Shown here piece by piece: positions 32,078-39,816 of a stretch of 64,000 nt of DNA. The notes under the pieces are model-generated. The model was not told the DNA's origin, searched no databases, and saw only the letters and a list, made by a program, of their open reading frames with translations. The position numbers and the translations under genes are program-made. Location of the stretch: positions 1,178,001 to 1,242,000 of the forward strand of contig OZ257146.1 in the NCBI GenBank assembly GCA_965279255.1, read 5' to 3'. Source of the DNA: CAMFLJ01 sp965279255 (GTDB lineage: Bacteria; Actinomycetota; Acidimicrobiia; Acidimicrobiales; Acidimicrobilacustridaceae). Position 1 is the first letter of the stretch, and every line of letters begins with the position of its first letter.

Positions 32078-32107
32078 GGCGACCCCAGGCAGACGGGGGC
32101 GGATGCC

Positions 32108-32863
32108 GTGCGGATCCTGATGGTGGGCGACGTCCACTACGACCTGCGCCAGCTCGACTGGGTGTTGTCCCAGGCGACGGAGTTCGAGCTGGTGGTGATC
32201 GTCGGCGACTTGCTCGACATCTCCTCGATGGTGCCCCTCGACGCCCAGATCCCCGTGGTGCTGCAGTACCTCCAGCGCCTCGCCGAGCGCACCGCCACCG
32301 CCGTGTGCTCGGGCAACCACGACCTCACCGGCCTCGACGGCGACGGTGAGCAGGCCGCCGGCTGGCTGGCGAAGGCCACCGAGCTCGGGGTCGTCGTCGA
32401 CAACGGATCGCTCGTCGTGGGCGACGCCCAGGTCGACGTCCACCCCTGGTGGGACGGTCCCGTCGGCCGCCAGCGCCTCGAGTCCCGGCTCGAGGCGCTC
32501 GCTGAGGCCCGCCACGCCGGTGACGCCCCCCGGCGCTGGATCTGGGTGTACCACTGGCCGCCGCCCGACGTGCCGGTGAGTTGGGTCGGCACGAAGTCCT
32601 ATGGCGACGCCGACCTCGCCGGCTGGATCGACCGGTTCGGCCCCGACCTCGTGCTCACCGGTCACGTGCACCAGTCGCCGTGGGTCGACGGCGGGTCGTG
32701 GATCTCCAACCAGGGTCCGACGTGGATCGTCAACGCCGGCCACGAGACCGGGCCCGAGCCGAGCCACGCCGTGATCGACCTCGACACGTGGACCGCGTCG
32801 TGGTGGTCCTACGACGGCACCGAGGAGCGGTCGCTCGACGCCGTGGAGCCGGTGGCTCAGTAG
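32108..32863 (+). CDS. Calcineurin-like metallophosphoesterase
   Basis: Dinuclear-metal phosphoesterase, 251 residues. The five-block signature is complete: MVGDVHYD, VIVGDLLD, CSGNHDL, VYHWPP (metal His) and LTGHVHQ. The natural substrate is unknown. The GTG at 32108 is 30 nt after rsfS, so it may share that transcript. Its stop codon (32861-32863) lies inside the 3' end of the convergent cyclic-nucleotide-domain gene; the two genes overlap by 7 bp. Confidence 0.88.
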   Translation: MRILMVGDVHYDLRQLDWVLSQATEFELVVIVGDLLDISSMVPLDAQIPVVLQYLQRLAERTATAVCSGNHDLTGLDGDGEQAAGWLAKATELGVVVDNGSLVVGDAQVDVHPWWDGPVGRQRLESRLEALAEARHAGDAPRRWIWVYHWPPPDVPVSWVGTKSYGDADLAGWIDRFGPDLVLTGHVHQSPWVDGGSWISNQGPTWIVNAGHETGPEPSHAVIDLDTWTASWWSYDGTEERSLDAVEPVAQ

Positions 32864-33342
32864 AGCGGGTCGGGGTCGCGCTGCGACCCGGGGGTGGCCT
32901 TGGGGCCGTGGTGGTGCGCCAGCGCGCCGAGCACGTCGCTGATCATGCCGAGCCCGCCGTCGACGTCGCGGTACTGGTGCTGCAGATCGCTCAGGAACGA
33001 CTCGACCATCTCCAGGCGGCCGGCGAGCAGGGTGGCGACGGCCAGCAGGATCTCGGGGCTCTCGTGGATGCGGTCGGCGGCGTCCTCGATCACCCGCACC
33101 CGTGATGGCACCGCGGCGACGACCGACGAGCGGTGCGGACGGCCCAGCAGCACCGCCTTCTCGCCGATGCAGGAGCCGGGATGGTCGAACGCGATGAGGT
33201 CGTCGCCGCCGCGGCGGACGACGAGCTCGCCCTCCAGCAGGACGTACAGGTGGTCGGGGAACTCGCCCTCCACGACGAGCACCTCGTCGGCAGCGAGGGC
33301 CCGCTCGGGGAGGTCGGCCGTGAGGTCGATCAGCTCCTGCAT
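32857..33342 (-). CDS. Cyclic nucleotide-binding domain protein without DNA-binding domain
   Basis: The 161-residue protein is a CRP/FNR-type cNMP-binding fold: LYVLLEGELVVRRGGDDLIAF, and the phosphate-binding cassette CIGEKAVLLGRPHRSSVVAA with the conserved Glu and Arg. A helix with LAGRLEMVESFLSDLQHQ follows and then a tail. No helix-turn-helix is present, so it is a sensor or partner, not a CRP regulator by itself. TACGGT (33354-33349) is 6 nt before the ATG, the leaderless arrangement. Confidence 0.8.
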   Translation of the reverse strand: MQELIDLTADLPERALAADEVLVVEGEFPDHLYVLLEGELVVRRGGDDLIAFDHPGSCIGEKAVLLGRPHRSSVVAAVPSRVRVIEDAADRIHESPEILLAVATLLAGRLEMVESFLSDLQHQYRDVDGGLGMISDVLGALAHHHGPKATPGSQRDPDPLY

Positions 33343-33406
33343 GCGGCGACCGTACTGCGTGGGTCGCGGACCGTGGGAGGGCCGGAGGTCATGCCCGTGT
33401 GAACGC

Positions 33407-33423
33407 TCCGTTGCCTGAACGGA
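33407..33423 (-). terminator. Short inverted repeat after the endonuclease genes
   Basis: TCCGTT (33407-33412) and AACGGA (33418-33423) pair around GCCTG, 8 bp beyond the stop of the downstream LAGLIDADG gene. The stem is only 6 bp. Confidence 0.35.
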
Positions 33424-33431
33424 CCTGCTCG

Positions 33432-33815
33432 TCAGCGCGCCCCGCGTCGCCGGCGCGACGCGTCGTAGGCGAGCAACTCGGGCCGCCAGGCCAAGTACTG
33501 CGTGCGCTTGTGGGACAGCGGGAGGTGCGCGTCCATGAACGGGACCACCACGTCGACGAGATCGGGGACTGAGCGGACAGCGAAAACGACCTCGTCGTCG
33601 AAGTGCGCTTTCCGACGCGGGTACCTACGGACCTGGCCGACCCCGAGGAAGTCCTGCAGCAGGTGGCAGGTCCCGGCATCAGCAGCGCCCAGCCCCACTG
33701 CGAAGGTGAACGTCGGACGTCGGATGCCGGAGGCCCCGCGGATGAACGACCTGACGAAGGTGCCCTCGGCGGCGACCAGGCCCCCCAGGAACTCGGCGAG
33801 CTCGTAGCCCGTCAT
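33432..33815 (-). CDS. LAGLIDADG endonuclease-like protein, second of pair
   Basis: The 127-residue protein starts MTGYELAEFLGGLVAAEGTF, a degenerate LAGLIDADG helix with the acidic residue kept (AAEG), followed by TFTFAVGLGAADAGTCHLLQDFLGVGQ and VVFAVRSVPDLVDVVVPFMD, typical of this fold. It ends in an Arg-rich tail. The ATG at 33815 is 5 nt after the stop of the upstream LAGLIDADG gene and has no obvious ribosome-binding site. The two one-motif proteins could pair as a heterodimer, or be halves of a former two-motif enzyme. Confidence 0.75.
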   Translation of the reverse strand: MTGYELAEFLGGLVAAEGTFVRSFIRGASGIRRPTFTFAVGLGAADAGTCHLLQDFLGVGQVRRYPRRKAHFDDEVVFAVRSVPDLVDVVVPFMDAHLPLSHKRTQYLAWRPELLAYDASRRRRGAR

Positions 33816-33820
33816 GGCGA

Positions 33821-34351
33821 TCAGTGGCCCGTCTCCCGGTAGTAGTGGGACCGGCACAGCCCTCGGCCGCGCACTGCTCGGTCGCATCCCGCGATGTTGC
33901 ATGTGGAGGGGCCCTTGCCCCAACGGGTGGGATGGGCGAGCTCGTGAGCGTCCATGGCCCGCACCCAGAGCTCGAACTGGTGGCGCTTGTGCCCGCCGAG
34001 GAGATGCCGGTCCATGAACGGGATCACTCGCTCCCTGTGGCTGCGGATGCCCGAGACGGTGAACACCGACGTCGGCTGCCACCCCGCTCGTGCGGGTTGC
34101 TTCTCGTGGATCGAACCGCAGGCCAAGGTCTGCTGGAGGGCTTCGAGAAGACGGCGGTCCCGTCGGGCGACCTGGACGACGAAGACGAAGCGGAGACGGG
34201 GATCTCCGTCTGCATAGGTCGGCAGCTTCCGTGTGACCGAGAAGCAGCCCTCGCCGGCCACAAAACCGGCGAGGGACCAGCCTGAGGCTGGTCCCTGATC
34301 CCGGTCCTGCGTGGTGGAGCTATGGAGAATCGAACTCCAGACCTCTTCCAT
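33821..34351 (-). CDS. LAGLIDADG endonuclease-like ORF read in frame out of tRNA-Ala
   Basis: Homing-endonuclease-like: GWSLAGFVAGEGCFSV (LAGLIDADG helix with catalytic-type Glu), FVFVVQVARRDRRLLEALQQTLACG, VFTVSGIRSHRERVIPFMDRH. A C-terminal Cys/His motif CNIAGCDRAVRGRGLCRSHY resembles a zinc knuckle. The Trp and Leu of the LAGLIDADG helix lie within 22 codons of the tRNA 3' end, and there is no start codon between. The only in-frame ATG (34351-34349) is inside the tRNA, directly after the anticodon. It is listed as the formal start, but the real initiation site is unknown. Gene pair with 33432-33815. Confidence 0.7.
   Translation of the reverse strand: MEEVWSSILHSSTTQDRDQGPASGWSLAGFVAGEGCFSVTRKLPTYADGDPRLRFVFVVQVARRDRRLLEALQQTLACGSIHEKQPARAGWQPTSVFTVSGIRSHRERVIPFMDRHLLGGHKRHQFELWVRAMDAHELAHPTRWGKGPSTCNIAGCDRAVRGRGLCRSHYYRETGH
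34273..34295 (-). terminator. Hairpin just after tRNA-Ala, inside the endonuclease frame
   Basis: GGGACCAGCC and GGCTGGTCCC form a perfect 10-bp stem with a 3-nt loop, 16 nt beyond the tRNA CCA. It would serve as a terminator for the tRNA, yet the LAGLIDADG reading frame runs through it. Confidence 0.6.
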
Positions 34352-34387
34352 GCCATGGAAGCGCTCTACCAACTGAGCTATAGCCCC
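34312..34387 (-). tRNA. tRNA-Ala (anticodon GGC), CCA encoded
   Basis: The minus strand folds as a complete cloverleaf: acceptor GGGGCTA with TAGCTCC, D arm GCTC/GAGC, anticodon stem CTTCC/GGAAG with loop ATGGCAT (GGC at positions 34-36), and T arm GGAG-TTCGATT-CTCC. The G3:U70 pair, the main alanine identity element, is present. The 3' CCA is in the genome. A near-consensus promoter lies upstream and a LAGLIDADG ORF is fused in frame downstream. Confidence 0.96.
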
Positions 34388-34400
34388 GTAGGAGTCGTTG

Positions 34401-34429
34401 ACTTTACCGGCCGCCCACCGGTCTGCAAA
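34401..34429 (-). promoter_or_regulatory. Promoter of tRNA-Ala
   Basis: On the minus strand -35 TTTGCA (34429-34424) and -10 TAAAGT (34406-34401) are 17 nt apart. The -10 is 13 nt before the tRNA 5' end. Confidence 0.7.
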
Positions 34430-34502
34430 ATCGCCGCACGCCGAGCACATCGTGCCAACGTACGCAGGGGGTGCGACAGCCACCGCGTACGATGTCCGGC
34501 CT

Positions 34503-36974
34503 ATGGCTGACGGCTACGACCCCCAGGTGATCGAGCAGAAGTGGCAGGCCTACTGGGCCGAGCACGGCACCTACGAGGTCGACAACGACGACCCTCGCCC
34601 GCACTGGTACACGCTGTGCATGTACCCGTACCCCAGCGGTGCGGCGCACATGGGTCACGTCCGCAACTACACCTTCGGCGACCTGAACGTCCGCCATCGC
34701 ACGATGAACGGCTACGCCGTGCTGTCGCCGATGGGCTTCGACAGCTTCGGCCTCCCCGCCGAGAACGCCGCCATCAAGACCGGCCGCCACCCCCGCGAGT
34801 TCACCGACGAGCGGATCGAGCAGCTCCGCAGCTCGATCCTGCGCATCGGCGCGGTCTACGACTGGCGGCGCCAGGTCACGAGCCACAGCCCGGAGTACCA
34901 GCGCTGGACCCAGTGGATCTTCCTGCGCCTGCTCGAGGCCGGGCTGGCCTACCGGCGCTCGGCCACGGTGAACTGGGACCCGGTCGACCAGACCGTGCTG
35001 GCGAACGAGCAGGTCCTCGCCGATGGCACGGCCGAGCGGTCGGGTGCCGTCGTCGAGAAGCGCGACCTCGAGCAGTGGTTCTTCAGGATCACCGACTACG
35101 CCGACCAGCTCCTCGACGACCTCGACGGGCTCGAGTGGCCCGAGCGGGTCAAGACCATGCAGCGGAACTGGATCGGTCGCTCCGAGGGCGCCGAGTTCGA
35201 CATGGCCGTCACCGACGCCGAGGGCACGCCCCGCGGCGACGGGGCCACTGTGAGGGTCTTCACCACCCGCCCCGACACCAGCTTCGGCATGACCTACGCG
35301 GTGATGGCGCCCGAGCACCCGCTGGTTGCGACGATCGTCGCCGACGACCGGCGGGCCGAGATCGACGCGTTCGTCGCCGAGGCCCGGATGGCGAGCGATG
35401 TCGAGCGGATGTCGTCGGAGGGCTCGCTCGACAAGCGCGGCATCTTCACCGGCGCGTACCTGCGCAACCCGTTCACCGATTCGCCGGTGCCGCTCTACCT
35501 CGCCGACTACGTGCTCATGGGCTACGGCACCGGGGCGATCATGGCCGTGCCCGCCGAGGACCAGCGCGACTGGGACTTCGCGCAGGTGCAGGGCCTTCCC
35601 GTGGTGCGCACCATCCAGCCCCCCGAGGGCTGGGAGGGTGAGGCCTACACGGGCGACGGCACCCACATCAACAGCGGCTTCATGGACGGCATGGGCAAGG
35701 GTGAGGCCATCGCCGCCGCCATCGCCTTCCTCGAGGCCGAGGGCATCGGCGAGGGCAAGGTCAACTACCGCCTCCGCGACTGGCTGGTCAGCCGCCAGCG
35801 CTTCTGGGGCTGCCCGATCCCGGTCATCTACTGCGACGACTGCGGCATCGTGCCGGTGCCCGACGACCAGCTGCCGGTGCTGGCCCCCGACGACGTCGAG
35901 TTCCTGCCCACCGGCGAGTCGCCCCTGCGCAGCAACGCCGACTTCCTCCACACGACCTGCCCGTCGTGTGGTGGGCCCGCCACCCGCGAGACCGACACGA
36001 TGGACACCTTCGTCGACTCCTCGTGGTACTTCCTGCGGTTCTGCGAGCCGTGGAGCACCGAGGCGCCGGTGTCAGTCGACGCCGCGGCGTCGTGGATGCC
36101 GGTCGACCAGTACATCGGCGGCGTCGAGCACGCCATCCTCCACCTCATGTACGCCCGCTTCTTCACGAAGGCGCTCGCCGACCTGGGCGTGGCGCCGAAG
36201 GAGCTGCGCGAGCCGTTCTCGCGGCTGTTCACGCAGGGCATGATCCGCCTGGGCGGCGACAAGATGTCGAAGTCCAAGGGCAACCTCGTCGCGCCGGAGG
36301 AGATCCTCGACGCGGAAGGCGCCGACGCGCTGCGCCTGGCCCACCTCTTCGTCGGGCCGCCGCAGGACGACGTCGACTGGGAAGGCGTCGGCATCGACGG
36401 GTGCGAGCGCTTCCTCAGCCGGCTGTGGCGTCTGGCCCTCGGCGAGGTCGGCCACGAGCCGGTCGACCGCGAGCCCACCGACGCCGACACGGCGGTCGAC
36501 CGTTCGACGCACCGGCTCATCGCCAAGGTCAGCGACGACTACGAGCGCTGGTCGTACAACACCGTCGTCGCCGCGTTCATGGAGTTCACCAACGAGCTCT
36601 ACCGCTACGTGCAGGGCGACGCCGGCGTCCGGCGGGCCACCCTCGACGAGGCCGTCGACACGCTGCTGCTGCTGATGGCCCCCATGGCGCCACACGTCTC
36701 GGCCGAGCTCTGGGAGCGCCGCCGCGGCGGCCACGTGCACGAGCAGGAGTGGCCCGTCGCCGACCCCGCCAAGCTCGTGGTCGACACCGTGACGATGGTC
36801 GTGCAGGTCAACGGCAAGGTCCGCGACCGCATCGAGGTCCCGGCCGGCGTCGACGCCGCCGAGGCCGAGGCGCTGGCTCTGGCCAGCGAGAAGGTCCAGG
36901 CCCACCTGGGCGGCAACCCGCCGCGCAAGGTGATCGCCCGACCCCCGCAGCTGGTCAACATCGTCGCCGGCTGA
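34503..36974 (+). CDS. leuS: Leucyl-tRNA synthetase
   Basis: Class I synthetase of 823 residues that charges tRNA-Leu. MYPYPSGAAHMGHVRNY is the HIGH region, NWDPVDQTVLANEQV and the editing (CP1) domain with FTTRPDTSFGMTY follow, then YCDDCGIVPVP. TMDTFVDSSWYF and DKMSKSKGN (KMSKS) precede the C-terminal anticodon-binding and VNGKVRDRIEVP segments. The ATG at 34503 lies 9 nt after a TACGAT -10 box (34488-34493). The in-frame upstream extension runs into the tRNA promoter region and is not likely coding. Confidence 0.97.
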   Translation: MADGYDPQVIEQKWQAYWAEHGTYEVDNDDPRPHWYTLCMYPYPSGAAHMGHVRNYTFGDLNVRHRTMNGYAVLSPMGFDSFGLPAENAAIKTGRHPREFTDERIEQLRSSILRIGAVYDWRRQVTSHSPEYQRWTQWIFLRLLEAGLAYRRSATVNWDPVDQTVLANEQVLADGTAERSGAVVEKRDLEQWFFRITDYADQLLDDLDGLEWPERVKTMQRNWIGRSEGAEFDMAVTDAEGTPRGDGATVRVFTTRPDTSFGMTYAVMAPEHPLVATIVADDRRAEIDAFVAEARMASDVERMSSEGSLDKRGIFTGAYLRNPFTDSPVPLYLADYVLMGYGTGAIMAVPAEDQRDWDFAQVQGLPVVRTIQPPEGWEGEAYTGDGTHINSGFMDGMGKGEAIAAAIAFLEAEGIGEGKVNYRLRDWLVSRQRFWGCPIPVIYCDDCGIVPVPDDQLPVLAPDDVEFLPTGESPLRSNADFLHTTCPSCGGPATRETDTMDTFVDSSWYFLRFCEPWSTEAPVSVDAAASWMPVDQYIGGVEHAILHLMYARFFTKALADLGVAPKELREPFSRLFTQGMIRLGGDKMSKSKGNLVAPEEILDAEGADALRLAHLFVGPPQDDVDWEGVGIDGCERFLSRLWRLALGEVGHEPVDREPTDADTAVDRSTHRLIAKVSDDYERWSYNTVVAAFMEFTNELYRYVQGDAGVRRATLDEAVDTLLLLMAPMAPHVSAELWERRRGGHVHEQEWPVADPAKLVVDTVTMVVQVNGKVRDRIEVPAGVDAAEAEALALASEKVQAHLGGNPPRKVIARPPQLVNIVAG

Positions 36975-36982
36975 GCCCCCGG

Positions 36983-37834
36983 CTACTCCTGGTCGCGGAG
37001 GTACTGCTCGAGCTCGGCGGCGAGGTCGTCGCCGGAGGGGAGCGGGCCACGGAGGTCGTCGGCGTCGAACTGCACCTCGAGCTGGCGCAGCATCGCCTGG
37101 TGGTCGTCGTTGTTGCCGACCAGCTCGTCGAGGCGCGCCCGGGTGGCGACCGCGTCGGCGGCGAGGGTGCCCGCCGGGAAGTCGAGCCCGATGTGCTGGG
37201 CGAGTGCCGCGACCAGGGCCTCGGCGGCGTCCTGGTACGGCATGGCGGCGGAGTAGTGGGGCACCTGGGCCCAGAGGCTGAGCGCCGGGAGGCCGCTCTC
37301 GGCGGCGGCCATCTCGATGGCGGCGTGGATGCCGGCTGGCACGTCGACGCGTCCGGCGACGGTGCCGACCCGGTTGGCCTGCTCGGCCGATGTCGAGGTG
37401 GCGATGACCCGCACCGGTCGGGTGTGGGGGACCGCCGCGGGATAGGCCCCGAGCGACACGACCTCGCTGACGCCGAACTCGTGGGCCAGGTCGACCACCG
37501 ACGACGAGAAGGCCCGCCACAGGTGATCGGGCTCGGCCCCGACGAGGAACAGGGCCTCGCCACCGTTGGAGTCGGTGGCCGCCCGCAGCTCGATGGTGGG
37601 CCAGGTCAGGCCGGTGGTGATGCCGTCGTCGATGTGCATCGTGGGCCGGCGGGAGCGGTGGTCGAGCAGCACGTCGGTGTCGAAGCTGGCGATGGTGACG
37701 TAGCCGGCACCCTCGAGCATCGTGCCGACGGCGTTGGCGGCGGCGTAGCCCGCGTCGATCCAGCCGTCGAGACCGACGATCATGACCGGGTCGACGAGCT
37801 CGGGTGCCTCGTGGATGCGGTAGAGCTCAGGCAC
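36983..37834 (-). CDS. PAC2 family protein
   Basis: The 283-residue protein resembles actinobacterial PAC2 (proteasome assembly chaperone-like) proteins. Blocks are DPVMIVGLDGWIDAGYAAANAVG, a FLVGAEPDHLWRAFSSSVVDLA segment, EVVSLGAYPAAVPHTRPV and ALSLWAQVPHYSAAMPYQDAAEALV, ending in an acidic C terminus. The molecular function is unproven. The GTG at 37834 has GGGAG 6 nt upstream. It overlaps the preceding phosphotransferase gene by 8 bp and converges on leuS with only 8 bp between. Confidence 0.82.
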   Translation of the reverse strand: MPELYRIHEAPELVDPVMIVGLDGWIDAGYAAANAVGTMLEGAGYVTIASFDTDVLLDHRSRRPTMHIDDGITTGLTWPTIELRAATDSNGGEALFLVGAEPDHLWRAFSSSVVDLAHEFGVSEVVSLGAYPAAVPHTRPVRVIATSTSAEQANRVGTVAGRVDVPAGIHAAIEMAAAESGLPALSLWAQVPHYSAAMPYQDAAEALVAALAQHIGLDFPAGTLAADAVATRARLDELVGNNDDHQAMLRQLEVQFDADDLRGPLPSGDDLAAELEQYLRDQE

Positions 37835-38879
37835 GGGAGGCTCCCAGCTCGCCGTCGAGGGCCGCCATGCCGGCGGTGCCGAGCGCGGCCACCTGCTCGG
37901 AGAAGCGGCCGGAGTCGTCGCCTTGATCGCCCATGGCGCCGGCACGGTATCGGACGAGCACCCCCTGGAGGATGCAGGCCAGCTTCCAGTAGCCCAGGGC
38001 CACGTAGTACCCGATGTCACCGAGGTCGCGCCCCGACCGGTCGGCGTAGTGGGCCACCAGCTCGGCCCGGGTCGGGAAGCCGTCCAGGGTGGTGGCGGTG
38101 GGCAGGCCCGTCTGGATCGCGTCGCCCGCCTCGACCCAGTAGACGAGCATGAGGCCGACGTCGGCCAGGGGATCGCCCAGGGTGCACAGTTCCCAGTCGA
38201 GCACCGCAGCGATCTCGCCCTCGGGGGTGAGGATGCAGTTGTCGAGCCGGTAGTCGCCGTGGACGATCGTGGCCGGGCCCTGGGGAGGCACGGAGGCGGC
38301 GAGCCGGGCGTGGAGGTCCTCGACCACGGGCACCTCGCCGTCGCGGGTCGCCTCCCACTGCCGCGACCAGCGCGAGAGCTGACGCTCGACGTAGGCCTCG
38401 CGACGACCGAGGTCGCCGAGCCCGACGGCGTCGACATCGACCTCGTGGATGGCGGCCAGGACCTCGACGAGGGCGGCGCCGGCGCGGCTGCGGGCCGCGG
38501 GGGAGAGGCGCCCGCCGGCCTCGGTGTCCCGGGCGACGATGCCGTCGACGTGCTCCATCACGTAGAAGGGCGCACCGTTGACGGTGTCGTCGGTGCAGAG
38601 GCCGATCGACGGGGCGACGGGCACCGGCGTAGGCGCGAGGGCCGTGATGATGCGGTGTTCGCGGGCCACGTCGTGGGCGGTGGCGAGGACGTGGCCCAGT
38701 GGCGGTCGCCGCAGCACCCATCGCCGGTCGGTGGCGTCGGAGACCAGATACGTGAGGTTGGAGAGGCCACCGGTGATCAGCTCGAATCCGAGCGGCGGCA
38801 CGACCGAGGGCTCGTGGCCGGTCATCCAGGTCGTGACGTTGCCGGTGTCGATGCCGGCCGGTGCGGCCGTCTGGTCCAC
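37827..38879 (-). CDS. Aminoglycoside phosphotransferase-fold kinase (ACAD11-type)
   Basis: The 350-residue APH/choline-kinase-like protein has ITGGLSNLTYLVSD (Gly-rich loop), WVLRRPPLGHVLATAHDVAREHRI, the catalytic loop IVHGDYRLDNCIL and metal-binding VLDWELCTLGDPLADVG. This subfamily resembles the N-terminal domain of human ACAD11, thought to act on hydroxyacyl-CoA or similar metabolites, not antibiotics. GTG start with GAGGAG 6 nt upstream. Translationally coupled with the PAC2 gene by an 8-bp overlap, and divergent from the thioredoxin-like gene (99 bp). Confidence 0.83.
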   Translation of the reverse strand: MDQTAAPAGIDTGNVTTWMTGHEPSVVPPLGFELITGGLSNLTYLVSDATDRRWVLRRPPLGHVLATAHDVAREHRIITALAPTPVPVAPSIGLCTDDTVNGAPFYVMEHVDGIVARDTEAGGRLSPAARSRAGAALVEVLAAIHEVDVDAVGLGDLGRREAYVERQLSRWSRQWEATRDGEVPVVEDLHARLAASVPPQGPATIVHGDYRLDNCILTPEGEIAAVLDWELCTLGDPLADVGLMLVYWVEAGDAIQTGLPTATTLDGFPTRAELVAHYADRSGRDLGDIGYYVALGYWKLACILQGVLVRYRAGAMGDQGDDSGRFSEQVAALGTAGMAALDGELGASRA

Positions 38880-38978
38880 GAAGGTCTCCTCGTCGGGTGG
38901 GTGGCCCAGCCACGCTACCGGCCCCGTGCGCCCCGCCGCCGGGGCCTCGGGTGCGGGCGCTCGCCGTATCCTGGCGGC

Positions 38979-39689
38979 GTGACGATCGACGTGAGCGATG
39001 CGACCTTCCAGACCGACGTGCTCGAGCGCTCGATGACCACGCCCGTGGTCGTCGACCTGTGGGCCGAGTGGTGCGGGCCCTGCAAGACCCTCGGCCCGAT
39101 CCTCGAATCGGTCATCGACGAGACCGGCGGGCAGGTCGTGTTGGCCAAGGTCGACGTCGACGCCAACCCCGCGACCTCGCAGGCGTTCCAGGTGCAGAGC
39201 ATCCCCGCGGTCTACGCCGTGGCCGGCGGCAAGGTCGTCGACGGCTTCGTCGGCGCCCAGGGTGAGGACGCGGTCCGGGAGTTCGTGGCCCGCCTCCTCC
39301 CCACGAAGGAGCAGACCGAGGTCGAGCGGCTCCGCGAGATCGGCGACGAGGCGTCGCTGCGCGCCGCGCTCGAGCTCGAGCCCGACGACGAAGGGGCCAT
39401 CGTCGACCTGGCCGAGCTGCTCGTCGGCGAGGAGCGCGGCGGGGAGGCCCTCGAGATCCTGGCCCGCATCCCTGAGACCCCTGAGACCCGCCGCGTCGCC
39501 GCGCTCGCCCGCAGCGGTGGCAACTACACGAGCGACGCCGACATCGAGGCCCGGTTGCTGGTCCTGCTCGACCAGGTCAAGGCCGACGATGCCGCCCGCC
39601 AGGAGTTCCTCGACCTGCTCGAGATCCTGGGCGCCGACGACCCCCGCACCGGCACCTACCGCCGGCAGCTCACCTCACGGCTCTTCTGA
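38979..39689 (+). CDS. Thioredoxin-domain protein, YbbN/CnoX-like
   Basis: The 236-residue protein has an N-terminal thioredoxin domain with WAEWCGPCKTLGP (active CxxC) and SIPAVYAVAGGKVVDGFVGA. A C-terminal helical TPR-like half (about 120-236) follows, with ALELEPDDEGAIVDLAELLVG and a final YRRQLTSRLF. This is the architecture of YbbN co-chaperones, which hold unfolded or oxidised proteins. The GTG at 38979 is 6 nt after TATCCT (38967-38972), the leaderless pattern. The terminal helix FRRRLF-like motif is typical of the family. Confidence 0.88.
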   Translation: MTIDVSDATFQTDVLERSMTTPVVVDLWAEWCGPCKTLGPILESVIDETGGQVVLAKVDVDANPATSQAFQVQSIPAVYAVAGGKVVDGFVGAQGEDAVREFVARLLPTKEQTEVERLREIGDEASLRAALELEPDDEGAIVDLAELLVGEERGGEALEILARIPETPETRRVAALARSGGNYTSDADIEARLLVLLDQVKADDAARQEFLDLLEILGADDPRTGTYRRQLTSRLF

Positions 39690-39791
39690 GTCGTCGCTGT
39701 CCGACGGCCATGGCCCTTCCCCCGGACTCCGAGACGGCCTAGCCTGACCGGTCCCCGGGCTCGCCCGGCGGCCACTTCCCCCGTGAGCCGA

Positions 39792-39811
39792 GGCGCCGTC
39801 GACACGGCGCC
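39792..39811 (+). promoter_or_regulatory. Leader hairpin before comEA
   Basis: GGCGCCGT (39792-39799) and ACGGCGCC (39804-39811) pair perfectly around CGAC, ending 5 nt before the comEA GTG. A TAGCCT -10 box is at 39740-39745, so the hairpin would be in the mRNA leader and could restrict initiation. Confidence 0.45.
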
Positions 39812-39816
39812 CTCCC

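Noticed and set aside
37923..38978. In-frame extension of the thioredoxin-like ORF upstream to 37923
   Set aside because: It is the antisense of the phosphotransferase gene; the conserved thioredoxin domain begins at the GTG at 38979 next to TATCCT.
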